Shown piece after piece: positions 1 through 8,791 of a stretch of DNA of 36,672 bases (the stretch's first letter is position 1; every line of letters begins with the position of its first letter). Both the position numbers and the translations under genes were made by a program. This stretch comes from an uncultured Actinomycetaceae bacterium. GTDB taxonomy: Bacteria; Actinomycetota; Actinomycetes; Actinomycetales; Actinomycetaceae. The notes under the pieces were generated by a model. It searched no databases, was not told the DNA's origin, and was given only the letters and a program-made list of their open reading frames with translations. The stretch is taken from NCBI GenBank assembly GCA_902464405.1, contig CABQJD010000012.1, positions 1 through 36,672 on the forward strand, in the 5' to 3' direction.

Positions 1-45
1 CCCCCCTATACAATTAAGCCGTTCACGACGCACAAAGGATTTGGT

Positions 46-1077
46 ATGACTCTTCACATTCGCAATTTACATAAGCGCTTCGGCGCAACTCAAGCACTTA
101 ACGGAATGGATTTCACAGTTCCAAGCGGCAAACTTTTCGGATTCGTCGGATCCAATGGAGCCGGGAAGACGACGACGATGCGCATTATGCTCGGTGTACT
201 TGAAGCTGATTCTGGCGAGGTACTTCAAGATGGTACACCTCTCACTTTTGCTGATCGCCAACGCTTTGGATATATGCCTGAAGAACGAGGGCTATATCCG
301 AAAATGCTCGTGAGTAAACAGCTCGAATACTTTGCTAAACTCCACGGTTTAAGCTCAAAAGATGCGCACGAAAAAATGGAGTATTGGACTGAGCGCCTAG
401 GCGTTGCATCCCGCAGAAAAGATACAGTACAAGCTCTCTCCCTCGGCAATCAGCAGCGCGTGCAGCTCGCGGTAGCTCTTATTCACAACCCCTGCGTGCT
501 CGTGCTCGATGAACCTTTTTCTGGGCTAGACCCAGTGGCTGTAGAAGAGATGAGCAGCATCCTCAAAGAAAAAGCAGCTCAGGGAGCAACGGTTCTTTTC
601 TCTTCTCACCAGCTCGATCTTGTTGAAAAATTATGTGACGAGGTGGGCATCTGCTCGCAGGGTGCAATCGTTGCTAAAGGAACTATTGACGATCTGCGCA
701 CCACAAAGCAACTTTTCTTCGATATCACCACTGGCGAAGATTCACGCCTACTGGCTGGATATTTGAGCGGTGAAAGTTTGCTCGGTGACGATGCTGCGGC
801 AGCGAAACTTGGAAAAGCTCCGCTACCTGCGCTTTCGGTACGTATCCTAGATCCGTATCGGCTTCGCGTAGAACTGCCCTCCAGCGTCAGCGATCAAGAA
901 CTTTTACGAGCAGCGCTAGCAGTAGGGAGCGTGCACGGATTTGAACGCTACCGCCCACACTTAACGGAGCTTTTTTCGAGCGTTGTGAGCAGCACGGCAG
1001 CTCCTGCTGAAGATGAAGAAAAACCTAAGAAAAAACACCTCTTCGCCGCCAAATCCCAGAAAAATAAGGAGAAGTAG
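46..1077 (+). CDS. ABC transporter ATP-binding protein (NatA-like)
   Basis: This is the cytoplasmic ATPase of an ABC-2 type exporter, 343 aa. Visible motifs are Walker A GSNGAGKT (residues 35-42), an ABC signature beginning LSLGNQQR, Walker B with LVLDEPFSGLDP, and the switch histidine in SSHQ. The C-terminal ~100 residues after the ATPase fold form the accessory domain seen in NatA/DrrA-like proteins, ending in a Lys-rich tail. ATG at 46 is preceded by AAAGGA. The permease gene begins one base after the stop codon, so the two are co-transcribed and probably translationally coupled. The substrate cannot be told from sequence; relatives export sodium, drugs or peptides. A run of at least six C sits at the window edge about 40 bp upstream. 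Confidence 0.93.
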   Translation: MTLHIRNLHKRFGATQALNGMDFTVPSGKLFGFVGSNGAGKTTTMRIMLGVLEADSGEVLQDGTPLTFADRQRFGYMPEERGLYPKMLVSKQLEYFAKLHGLSSKDAHEKMEYWTERLGVASRRKDTVQALSLGNQQRVQLAVALIHNPCVLVLDEPFSGLDPVAVEEMSSILKEKAAQGATVLFSSHQLDLVEKLCDEVGICSQGAIVAKGTIDDLRTTKQLFFDITTGEDSRLLAGYLSGESLLGDDAAAAKLGKAPLPALSVRILDPYRLRVELPSSVSDQELLRAALAVGSVHGFERYRPHLTELFSSVVSSTAAPAEDEEKPKKKHLFAAKSQKNKEK

Positions 1078-1078
1078 A

Positions 1079-2341
1079 ATGACTGGACTCATCGCCAAAC
1101 GTGAATTTTCAGTGCTTTTGGCATCTAAAGCTCACCGAATCTCGATTATTCTCATAGCACTCCTTATTATTGCAGGAAGCCTAGTTGGGCGCTATTTCAT
1201 GAATAAAGAGAGCACACCAGAAGAGAGCACACCAGAAGCTCTTCCTGCCCTGCATATCGGGCTTGAAACTCAAATGGATGATTTTTCTTCTGCTCTTTCT
1301 AACGTAACTGTGGAGCACAATCTCCCATCTGGAAGCAGTGAAAAGTGGATTAAAGAGCGCATACTTGAAGCGAAGAAAAACGCTGACGAAGAAAAGAGCA
1401 ATGATTCAGCTGAAGTTATTTATATGGCTCTAGGAGGCACTGCGCAACAGCCATTGATCTATACGTCGCAAGGAACAATTGACCTCATTAGCGGTATGGG
1501 AGCAAGCAATGCTATTAAAAATGCACTCGTAACTTCAACTGTTGAAAAGATTACAGGAACTGCACTCACTGCGCAGCAGCAAACTCAGATTGCCTCGTCG
1601 ATGAATCCCACGATTATTCCCGTCACGACCGAAAAGAGCACCGGTTTTGACGCCAACCCCATCGGATATATGACTGGTTTATTTTCTTTGATGATTCTAT
1701 TTACAGCAGTCATAACAGGTTCCACAACTATTTCTCAAGGAATCGTAGAAGAAAAATCTTCACGCGTTGTGGAAATTCTCTTGAGCGCTGTCAAGTCTCG
1801 TCAGCTCTTACTTGGCAAACTTCTCGGAATCGGCGCGTTTATCCTTATTCAGATTGGGATATGGCTTGTGTGCGGCATTATTGGAGTAAAAATTCTCGGA
1901 ATTGATGTGAATATCAGCCTGGGATACACAGCGCTTGCCACTTTGTGCTGGATGATAGTCGGATTCTTCATATTTGCTACGCTCATAGCCGGAATGGCAT
2001 CGAGAGTTTCACGCCAAGAAGATCTAGCTGCCGTGCAAACACCCGTTATTTTTGGCATGCTTATTCCTTTCTACCTCGCCGTTTATCTCATTCCGTTCCA
2101 GCCAGATTCTCTGCTCACAAAAATTCTTTCATCCGTTCCAGGATTTTCAAGCTTTATGATGCCTATGCGCCAGAGTTTGAATGCAGCTTCTACGTGGGAA
2201 CTCGCCATCTCATTTATTATCGCGATCGCATCAATTCCATTGTTTGCAGCTTTATCTGGCAGAATCTACGAAAATTCAGTTCTGCGTATGGGCAAGCAAG
2301 TAAGCTTCAAAGAAGCATTGCGCGCAAACACAACGGTTTAG
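1079..2341 (+). CDS. ABC-2 family transporter permease (NatB-like)
   Basis: Membrane partner of the preceding ATPase, 420 aa. One N-terminal membrane segment (about residues 18-40) is followed by a large extracytoplasmic domain (about 45-190) and then five or so hydrophobic segments. This is the NatB/YhaP layout of ABC-2 permeases. ATG at 1079 is chosen because AAGGAG lies about 10 bases upstream; a longer reading frame exists but begins inside the ATPase gene. The phrase GIVEEKSSRVVEILLSAV just before the second membrane cluster is typical of this permease family. The operon converges on the marR-like gene across a hairpin. Substrate unknown. Confidence 0.9.
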   Translation: MTGLIAKREFSVLLASKAHRISIILIALLIIAGSLVGRYFMNKESTPEESTPEALPALHIGLETQMDDFSSALSNVTVEHNLPSGSSEKWIKERILEAKKNADEEKSNDSAEVIYMALGGTAQQPLIYTSQGTIDLISGMGASNAIKNALVTSTVEKITGTALTAQQQTQIASSMNPTIIPVTTEKSTGFDANPIGYMTGLFSLMILFTAVITGSTTISQGIVEEKSSRVVEILLSAVKSRQLLLGKLLGIGAFILIQIGIWLVCGIIGVKILGIDVNISLGYTALATLCWMIVGFFIFATLIAGMASRVSRQEDLAAVQTPVIFGMLIPFYLAVYLIPFQPDSLLTKILSSVPGFSSFMMPMRQSLNAASTWELAISFIIAIASIPLFAALSGRIYENSVLRMGKQVSFKEALRANTTV

Positions 2342-2367
2342 AAACCAGAAGGAAAAGCATAATCAAC

Positions 2368-2420
2368 AACGCACAGCGTATACCGCGATAGCACCTACCG
2401 CGGCTATATGCTGTGCGTTT
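2368..2420. terminator. bidirectional hairpin between convergent genes
   Basis: An imperfect inverted repeat with outer arms AACGCACAGC and GCTGTGCGTT and further pairing (CGCG, CTA/TAG) inside. It lies between the ends of the ABC operon (+) and the MarR gene (-), so it probably terminates both. Confidence 0.6.
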
Positions 2421-2443
2421 ACATTAAATAATAGATACACATA

Positions 2444-3049
2444 TCACAGCCTGCGCACAGGCTCACGCACAGATGCATCAAGATCGCTTAGCATACTGCG
2501 AAGGAAGGAGGTCACAGCAGCAATCTCTTCTTCAGAGTAGGGTTTCAAAAGCTCCCGCTGCTTATCGAGCAGCGAGATCATTGCATTGTCTGCCAGAGCA
2601 ATTCCCTTATCGGTGGCTTGAACAATCACTACTCGCTTATCATTCGGATCTGCAATGCGACGCACAAGCCCCTGCTCTTCAAGACGATCAATACGATTTG
2701 TAATAGTGCCCGAAGATACGAGAGTTTTATCCATAAGCTGCCCAGCAGTGAGCTTATGCCCATCTGGGCGACGGCGCAGCTCTGTGAGCATTTCAAATTG
2801 CCAGCGCTCAATCCCATACTTCGAAAAAACTTCGCGCCGAATATGGTCGATATGCCGATCCAATCGAAGCAAGCGAGAAAAAATAGCGAGAGAGCGCGCA
2901 TCAAAATCCGGGCGTTGAACTTCCCATTCGGTGACGATTGTATCCACGTCGTCACCAGCTTTAAGCTCTGCTACAGCCCCAGATTCTTCTTGTGCTTGCG
3001 CACGCTTCATCTGTGTATCATCTTCTGATTGTTGAGTGCCCACAGCCAC
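2444..3049 (-). CDS. MarR family transcriptional regulator
   Basis: Winged helix-turn-helix repressor, 201 aa. Residues ~50-200 carry the MarR fold: a dimerisation helix (FSRLLRLDRHIDHI), a recognition region LTAGQLMDKTLVSSGTITNR, and the wing RRIADPNDKRVVIVQ, which is the DPNDRR-type wing of the family. The first ~40 residues are a polar extension. GTG at 3049 is the longest start; an internal ATG at 3010 would remove most of that extension and neither has a strong ribosome binding site. It converges with the ABC exporter, a common regulator/efflux pairing, though regulation of that exporter is inference. Its upstream region holds a 15-bp tandem repeat. Confidence 0.88.
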   Translation of the reverse strand: MAVGTQQSEDDTQMKRAQAQEESGAVAELKAGDDVDTIVTEWEVQRPDFDARSLAIFSRLLRLDRHIDHIRREVFSKYGIERWQFEMLTELRRRPDGHKLTAGQLMDKTLVSSGTITNRIDRLEEQGLVRRIADPNDKRVVIVQATDKGIALADNAMISLLDKQRELLKPYSEEEIAAVTSFLRSMLSDLDASVREPVRRL

Positions 3050-3155
3050 ATCTTACTTAACATCAAGATATTGTGCTTACCTTGCTCAGCACGTAGTCTA
3101 AATACCTTCTAACTGGAGCACATTTTCCATAAGCTTTCATGCTGATATTATTCGC

Positions 3156-3305
3156 GCCAAGCATATGTACGCCAAGCATATGTACGCCAAGCATATGTAC
3201 GCCAAGCACATGTACACCAAACATATATGCCAGATATATCCGCACCAAACGAACTCGTGCCAGCCGTATTCACACCACGCGTATCCGTGCCAGACGCCAT
3301 AAGAA
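3156..3305. repeat. 15-bp tandem repeat (minisatellite), four good and about six decayed units
   Basis: Units GCCAAGCATATGTAC at 3156, 3171 and 3186 are identical and 3201 has one change. They are followed by progressively diverged 15-base units up to about 3305. The array lies 107 bp upstream of the marR-like gene start, so copy number could alter promoter spacing. Read on the minus strand the diverged units keep a five-codon period (GTDTR, GVNTA, GTSSF, GADIS), but the only ORF is under 50 codons and I do not call it a gene. Confidence 0.85.
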
Positions 3306-3537
3306 TTTAGGGAGCTAATCCTGAAATTTCGTTTCGATTCTCGTCTCATACCGCCATACTGCAGGCTCAATTCTAACGATAATTTTTGGGAGGGCAGGGA
3401 AAACAGCCCAGCTGGAATAAAAAGCAATTCCTTTCGGTTTATATCACGCAAAATGCAGAACTTACTGCACCTATTAGCTGGAGAGCGGCAAAGGAATTTA
3501 CAACAAAGAAAACAGAAGCTTTTCTACAGCTCACCAC
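3306..3537. other. intergenic spacer, nothing recognised
   Basis: Between the 15-bp repeat array and the end of ispE. No ORF with a credible start, no clear hairpin and no RNA gene could be recognised. Confidence 0.4.
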
Positions 3538-4722
3538 TTACTGCACATTGCACACGCCAGCACCTTGAGCAGGGCCACTCGCACACAGCATAGTAAGCTC
3601 TGGGAAATGAAGCTGCAATTGAGCTGCCACGCTCTGCGTTTCGTTTGGCTCGCATAGCACTGCAATAGTCGGGCCAGAACCAGAGAGAATCACGCCAACA
3701 CCCGTATCCTTATTGCACTGCTGAAGCTCCCGAATTTTTTGCACAATCTCGCGTAAATCAGAGCGAAGAGAAAAAGCAGGATCTTCTAAATCGTTGCCCA
3801 TATACGGAGCAATATCTCGCACTTCCGGAGCTTCAGTTAAAGCTACACATAGCTCTGCTGTGCTGCGTGGCGCCGATATCTTTGCCGTCTCGGCATTATT
3901 TCCCTGATCACGCAGGAATGACGCCTCTCTCCCGCGTGCGTCACTTTCCTCTGCTCCTGACGCACGTTTCGCCGTAAGTCGATCAAATTCCTTAAAAACT
4001 GCAGGAGTGGAAAGCCCTTCATTGTTTACCAGCATCACGAAACCATGAGAGCACTGCGAAGAAAGCGGAACTAAATCTTCACCGCGCGATCTGCCTCTGG
4101 CTATTTCACCCATCAATATAAATGGCACATCAGAGCCTAAATCAGCGCCAATTTCTGCCAATTCTGCTCGATCTAGCTCCAACTCCCATAAGGCATTGAG
4201 AGCAACAAGCGCAGCAGCAGCATCGGCAGATCCTCCTGCCATTCCGCCCGCAATCGGGATTCGCTTGAGTATTTTCATGTGCGCACCAAAGCGCGCTGCG
4301 GATAGCGAAACAGGTAAATCACTGCCCGTCTCATCTTTGTGAGAAGTAAATTCGCCGTCAATATCGTCTTCACTGCACGAATAACCGGCAGTAAAGCTTT
4401 TACCACAGCAATCGGCGGCATTGCCTTTGTCTGCCGCTGCACGCACACTCTTTTCAACGAAACGCTCACGCAGCGCCTGCGCAGCACGAATCGCTAAATT
4501 AGATTCATCAACAGGTAAATCTGCCCCGAATCCTGCCAGATCGTATTCAAGTGTGATAGCTCCGCTCGGATCTGCCCAAGCCTCAAGCTCCTCGTAAATA
4601 TCAAGAGCTTCAAATACAGTATCTAGAGGGTGAAAGCCATCTGCACGAGGCGCACCCACGCGTAAAGCAAGATTTACTTTTCCTGGAGCAAAAGCTTTCA
4701 CATATTTCATAGATGCCATCAT
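3538..4722 (-). CDS. ispE: 4-diphosphocytidyl-2-C-methyl-D-erythritol kinase
   Basis: Cytosolic GHMP kinase of the non-mevalonate (MEP) isoprenoid pathway; phosphorylates the 2-hydroxyl of CDP-methylerythritol with ATP. Visible are the N-terminal APGKVNLALRVG motif, the ATP-binding glycine-rich loop IPIAGGMAGGSADAAAAL (about residues 156-173), the DLGSDVPF motif and the C-terminal SGSGPT loop. At 394 aa it is some 80 residues longer than usual. The excess is in two polar, low-complexity insertions (about residues 90-140 and 255-290) that look like surface loops. It lies 34 bp downstream of rsmA in the conserved actinobacterial rpf-rsmA-ispE order, so it is probably in that operon. Confidence 0.92.
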   Translation of the reverse strand: MMASMKYVKAFAPGKVNLALRVGAPRADGFHPLDTVFEALDIYEELEAWADPSGAITLEYDLAGFGADLPVDESNLAIRAAQALRERFVEKSVRAAADKGNAADCCGKSFTAGYSCSEDDIDGEFTSHKDETGSDLPVSLSAARFGAHMKILKRIPIAGGMAGGSADAAAALVALNALWELELDRAELAEIGADLGSDVPFILMGEIARGRSRGEDLVPLSSQCSHGFVMLVNNEGLSTPAVFKEFDRLTAKRASGAEESDARGREASFLRDQGNNAETAKISAPRSTAELCVALTEAPEVRDIAPYMGNDLEDPAFSLRSDLREIVQKIRELQQCNKDTGVGVILSGSGPTIAVLCEPNETQSVAAQLQLHFPELTMLCASGPAQGAGVCNVQ

Positions 4723-4756
4723 ATCGCCTAGAAGCTATCGCGCATTTCAAGCTATA

Positions 4757-5773
4757 TCACGTTGCTTCAACTGCAGCTGCAGCAATGCGCTCGAATTCTT
4801 CTAACTTAAGCTTTTCTCCGCGCAACTGCGGATCTATCTGTGCAGCCTTGAGAATTTCTTCAGCGCGTTGGGTGCTGCCAGCCCAAGCAGCAAGAGCACT
4901 CCTGAGAGTTTTTCGCCGCTGAGAAAAAGCTGCATCAATAACGGCAAATACTTGGGTGCGCTCAGCTTTTGTGCCTCTTTGCCTATTCACAAAAAGATCA
5001 TTTTCCCGTGAATATAGATCAATATGAACCAATGCTGAATCTACATTGGGCACTGGCCAAAAGACGTTTCGCGAAATAGCAGAGCCACGTTTAGCCTCGC
5101 CATACCATGCAAGTTTGACGCTTGGTACACCATACGTGCGAGATCCTGGCTGCGCTGCCAAACGGTCTGCCACTTCGGCCTGTACCATCACCGTCACAGA
5201 TTTGAGAGAAGGAAGCGCTTCAAGAAGCGTAAGAAGCACAGGTACCGCAACGTTGTATGGAAGATTTGCTACAAGGTGGGTTGGCTCATAGATATCTGCG
5301 CCGAGTGCCGATGCATCCTCCAGTGACGTCTTTTCCGCTGCGCACTCTTCTGATAAAGCATAGGCTTGCGGGATAGCTAACTGCTGCGCACTCGTCACGC
5401 TCAGAGCGTCAGCGTTGAGCACAGCGCATCGATCTGCTGCTTGGGGATTATGAGCGCGAATAGTGGCAGGCAATGCTTGAGCTAGCACGGAATCAATTTC
5501 GATGGCAGAGACATAAGCCCCTGCTTCAAGTAACGCTAACGTGAGCGACCCAAGCCCTGGCCCTACTTCGAGTACGCGAGTATCAGGCGTCACGCCGCTT
5601 TCGATGACGATTTTTCGCACTGAGCTGGCATCGTGCACGAAATTTTGCCCTAGTTTTTTCGTGGGAGTGACGCCAAGAGCCGCAGCGATTTGGCGAATTT
5701 CAGATGGAGTGAGCAACGATGCAGAAGGGTCGGTACCGCGAGATAGAACAGAATTAGAATTCTTCGTCGTCAT
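4757..5773 (-). CDS. rsmA: 16S rRNA (adenine1518-N6/adenine1519-N6)-dimethyltransferase
   Basis: RsmA/KsgA dimethylates two adjacent adenines in the 3'-terminal hairpin of 16S rRNA during 30S maturation, using S-adenosylmethionine. Motifs: KKLGQNFVHD near the N-terminus, SAM-binding motif VLEVGPGLGSLT, acidic loop AIEID, catalytic NLPYN, and the C-terminal helical domain with FSQRRKTLRSAL. A ~25-residue polar insertion precedes NLPYN. I prefer the ATG at 5773 (MTTKNS...); the frame stays open to an ATG at 5815 (MHVKIW...), and neither start has a convincing ribosome binding site. The gene sits between rpf and ispE, as in other actinobacteria. Confidence 0.92.
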   Translation of the reverse strand: MTTKNSNSVLSRGTDPSASLLTPSEIRQIAAALGVTPTKKLGQNFVHDASSVRKIVIESGVTPDTRVLEVGPGLGSLTLALLEAGAYVSAIEIDSVLAQALPATIRAHNPQAADRCAVLNADALSVTSAQQLAIPQAYALSEECAAEKTSLEDASALGADIYEPTHLVANLPYNVAVPVLLTLLEALPSLKSVTVMVQAEVADRLAAQPGSRTYGVPSVKLAWYGEAKRGSAISRNVFWPVPNVDSALVHIDLYSRENDLFVNRQRGTKAERTQVFAVIDAAFSQRRKTLRSALAAWAGSTQRAEEILKAAQIDPQLRGEKLKLEEFERIAAAAVEAT

Positions 5774-5877
5774 CTTGAACATTATAAGTAGTACTACCCA
5801 TATTTTCACGTGCAACTAAAAGGATATCTTAATAGCGCACTCAGAGCACCTGCTTGAAGCAACAAGCCTGATCAACC

Positions 5878-7161
5878 TTAGTACCAGCCGAAGTTTTGCG
5901 AATGCTCCACAGCGCCAGCAAACCCGCCATAGCGACTATTGACGTAGTTATACATCCATTTGAGCGCTACCACAGGATCGTTCCAGTCTTCGCCAATTTT
6001 AGAACACGGAAGAGCCTGTGCCAGCCCACACGCACCCGAAGAGCTGTTTAGTGCATTCGGATTCCAGCCAGATTCGCGGCTCACAAGCCAATCAGCATTC
6101 GACCAATCAGATTCTGGAACACCAGCAGCAGCAAGCCAATCTGACTTTGATCCCGTCACCACGCGATTACCCACGTTAGGAGTATTTGTTTCCCGAGTGC
6201 CTACTTTCACAACTTTATTCACAGGCTTTGCTGTGACGGCTTCGAGAGCCACAATACGCGAACTCTCTTTCCCGTCTTTATAAAAGACGGTGTACGTGCG
6301 AGTTCCTGATCCAGACTGCCCTTCAGACACAGTTTCCGTTTCGCCTTTTTTAAGGGTATCCGTCTTTTCCTCTGTGGTCTCGAAAGGCTCTGTGAACTCT
6401 TCTGTCACAGTCTTGGTAGTAACGCGAGTAATCGTCACTGCTGTGGTATCAGAAATTTTACTCGATAGTGATTGTGAAATTTCATCATGCTCACCAAGAT
6501 GAATACCTGCTTCACTCAACGCTTTGCCTAAAGTAGCGCCTTTTTGAGCTGCGATTGTGTGCGTCTTTCCATCAACTTTGACGTTAAGCGTCACTTTTGG
6601 CGCAGTATCCGAATCGTGTGAAACTGCGAAAGCTGGCAGAGAAGAAGCGGCAGCTACGTGCGAAGAAGTCTGTGTAGGCGTTCCAGAAGCCATCGCCATA
6701 CCAGAAACGCCAAGCATTGCAGCCACAAGAGTAGCCGTCAGTGCACGAGTATGACTAAATAAACCTGTAAACCGACGAGGAACTTCGAGTACGGCATCTG
6801 CCATCTGAGAGCGCACAAAATGTTCGTTCATGTATTCCGCATAACTCACAGAAGAATGAGGATTAGGAGATGACGGAGTTGCTTGAGCAAGTGCGAGAGG
6901 CGCCGAAGATGTGGGTAATGACGCTTTAGCAACAGCAATATCCTCTGAAGGAGTTGAAGGAGCAGAAATTTTCTGAATCTGCACAGCAGATTCACGAGAA
7001 TGAAGGGATTCTCGACGTGCTTCTTCGCGCAATGCTCGGCGCGTTCCTCGCTTGACGATATTCCCGAAAGACTGCTGCTCTGATGGCTGCTCAATAAGTG
7101 CGGACAGGGTCACACCATTTGGTGCACTGACGCTATGCTTGCCCACATAGACTCCCAACAT
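5878..7161 (-). CDS. resuscitation-promoting-factor-like protein: DUF348, G5 and transglycosylase domains
   Basis: Cell-wall-active secreted or membrane-anchored protein of 427 aa. A long charged N-terminus (1-133) precedes a hydrophobic segment (about 138-159). Then come one DUF348 repeat (about 190-233, KVTLNVKVDGKTHTI), a G5 domain (about 246-322, adhesive/wall binding) and a lysozyme-like C-terminal domain (about 352-427) with the putative catalytic Glu363 in SRESGWNPNA and the motif GACGLAQALP. Its place next to rsmA and ispE matches rpfB of other actinobacteria, but the catalytic domain is of the transglycosylase SLT type found in bifidobacterial homologues. ATG at 7161 is the longest start; ATG at residue 111 would give a conventional signal anchor. 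Confidence 0.88.
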   Translation of the reverse strand: MLGVYVGKHSVSAPNGVTLSALIEQPSEQQSFGNIVKRGTRRALREEARRESLHSRESAVQIQKISAPSTPSEDIAVAKASLPTSSAPLALAQATPSSPNPHSSVSYAEYMNEHFVRSQMADAVLEVPRRFTGLFSHTRALTATLVAAMLGVSGMAMASGTPTQTSSHVAAASSLPAFAVSHDSDTAPKVTLNVKVDGKTHTIAAQKGATLGKALSEAGIHLGEHDEISQSLSSKISDTTAVTITRVTTKTVTEEFTEPFETTEEKTDTLKKGETETVSEGQSGSGTRTYTVFYKDGKESSRIVALEAVTAKPVNKVVKVGTRETNTPNVGNRVVTGSKSDWLAAAGVPESDWSNADWLVSRESGWNPNALNSSSGACGLAQALPCSKIGEDWNDPVVALKWMYNYVNSRYGGFAGAVEHSQNFGWY

Positions 7162-7259
7162 TCAGGTGAGTATCCAGCTGGATTGCCGCCGCGAGCTTTA
7201 TGCTGCACTTTCGTACACATAGTCTGCTCACGCCTCACGTCGTTTTCTTTCCGATATTG

Positions 7260-7287
7260 ATTGTAATAGAAATGTTATAAATCGCAA
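7260..7287 (-). promoter_or_regulatory. candidate promoter of the rpf-like gene
   Basis: On the minus strand a -35-like TTGCGA (7282-7287) and a -10-like TACAAT (7260-7265) are separated by 16 bp. The predicted start of transcription is about 90 bp upstream of the ATG at 7161. No riboswitch fold was recognised in that leader. Confidence 0.45.
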
Positions 7288-7448
7288 CATTGTGTAGGAG
7301 ATATCACTCAAATACACTGCGCTCCATCCGAATTTCCATCAGAGTTTCCATCAAAATTTCAAAAACTATTTCTCTCACGTGCACTGCTTACCACAATGAA
7401 AATATACAAATATACTCAAGCAAATATGCCCAAGCAGCACCTCGCAGG

Positions 7449-8474
7449 CTAGATTCCATACACATTTTGCGTATTTGCGTTGAGCTGTTCGCACCACGCA
7501 TCAACTATTTCATCTCTGACGCAGCCTGCCGCAGCTTGTATCTGCGCCGCCGTCACCGCTGAATCAGAAAGCAGCGACGACGCCGCTGGATCTAAACGAA
7601 GCCAGGCTTGATATCGAGCCGTATATGCGGCGCCCCACACAGCATTCGGATGCCCTCTGAAAGGAAGCGGCGTGAGATAGGGAGCGTCCGTTTCCACAAG
7701 AATCAGCTCAGGCGGCAAAGCGAGAAAAGCTTCGCGCAGTTCACGATTTGCAGGATACGTGATCGGGCCAGCAAAGCTCGCATACCAGCCATGCGCAGCG
7801 CATACCTCAGCCATTTCCGTATCACCAGAAAAACAATGAAAAACGGTCCGCTCGGGAGCACCATCGCGCAGCAAAACATCTATTACGTCTGCATGAGCAT
7901 CACGATCGTGAATCTGCATAGGTTTTCCCAGCTCTTTCGCGAGCGCAATATGCGCACGAAAAGCTTGAATCTGAGCCTCACGCGCTGCAGGCCCGCTACG
8001 GAAATAATCCAGCCCAGTTTCTCCAACACAAATTACTGCAGAATCTTTAGCCATATCCGCCACTCGCGCAATAGCAGCATCAAGACTATATTCCTCATGC
8101 CACGGCTTAGGATTCGGAGCCAAACCATCAGGAGCAGTTTCACGCACTCCAGCGTGCAGCGCTGCTTCATTTGGGTGGATTGCCAGCGCAGCATAAACGA
8201 TATGTGCGCGCCGATGAGCTAAAGCAAGCGTGGATTGCAGATCTGGGAGTTCGCAACCGCTTGTAATAGCTGCGCGAATTCCCGCTTTTTTCATTCCAAT
8301 GCAGAGGTTTTCTTCAAGCACAGGGAAACGCCACTTGCCATTTTCCGTCACAAGCTGATGAGGAGCTGCGCCCTCAGGCAATGCAGGATCTGGATAGATA
8401 TGAGTATGGTTATCCACGATTGGCACCGCTAACTGCGGTGGAATATCAGGAACAGCTGCCTTTTTCTTGCTCAT
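7449..8474 (-). CDS. tatD: TatD family metal-dependent hydrolase
   Basis: TIM-barrel metallohydrolase of 341 aa, of the amidohydrolase superfamily; relatives are DNases acting in DNA repair and turnover. Metal-ligand motifs are visible: DNHTHI (His23, His25), VGETGLDYF, QIHDRDAH, FHCFSGD, and VETDAPYLTP followed by RGHPN. The C-terminus is typical for the family, and the N-terminus carries about 15 extra residues. It lies between metG and the rpf-like gene, the same order as in mycobacteria and bifidobacteria. ATG at 8474 has no strong ribosome binding site. The biological substrate is not known from sequence. Confidence 0.92.
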   Translation of the reverse strand: MSKKKAAVPDIPPQLAVPIVDNHTHIYPDPALPEGAAPHQLVTENGKWRFPVLEENLCIGMKKAGIRAAITSGCELPDLQSTLALAHRRAHIVYAALAIHPNEAALHAGVRETAPDGLAPNPKPWHEEYSLDAAIARVADMAKDSAVICVGETGLDYFRSGPAAREAQIQAFRAHIALAKELGKPMQIHDRDAHADVIDVLLRDGAPERTVFHCFSGDTEMAEVCAAHGWYASFAGPITYPANRELREAFLALPPELILVETDAPYLTPLPFRGHPNAVWGAAYTARYQAWLRLDPAASSLLSDSAVTAAQIQAAAGCVRDEIVDAWCEQLNANTQNVYGI

Positions 8475-8791
8475 GCTGCCATTTTATGCGTGTATCTTAT
8501 GTGCGTGCTATACGGGCATATATTCAAGAAAAACAGCGCGTAATTTCTTCGTCGAATTTTTGCGCGTGCTATACGCGCACATACGCGAGCAATGCAAAGC
8601 GAATGAGAGCACGTATAAGCGAGCTACACAATTCGCAAAACACACCAAACAAAACATACCAAACAAGAGCCATACACAAAGATGGCAACCGCAAGGCAGG
8701 AATATACATAAGCCGTACACGAAAGTTACTCACTTTCATGCAAATAAGCAAAAACTCTAACGCAAACCTGCCAGGGCAGCTGTCTTAAGTT
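8475..8791. other. intergenic region, short direct repeat only
   Basis: Spacer between the start of tatD and the end of metG. The 12-mer GCGTGCTATACG occurs at 8503-8514 and again at 8564-8575, each followed by a related AT-rich stretch. No gene, RNA or convincing terminator was recognised. Confidence 0.4.

Noticed and set aside
1..6. Phase-variable tract in front of the first ABC gene
   Set aside because: Six C are visible at the window edge but the full tract length is outside the window; too little to call.
3137..3300. Small pentapeptide-like coding sequence in the 15-bp array
   Set aside because: Under 50 codons, weak start, and the most regular units read as AWRTY, not the A(D/N)LXX pentapeptide pattern; treated as a minisatellite.
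3156..3305. CRISPR array
   Set aside because: Head-to-tail 15-bp units without spacers and no cas genes in the window.
7608..8222. 204-codon plus-strand ORF inside tatD
   Set aside because: Fully overlaps a gene with clear TatD motifs; peptide is compositionally odd and has no ribosome binding site.
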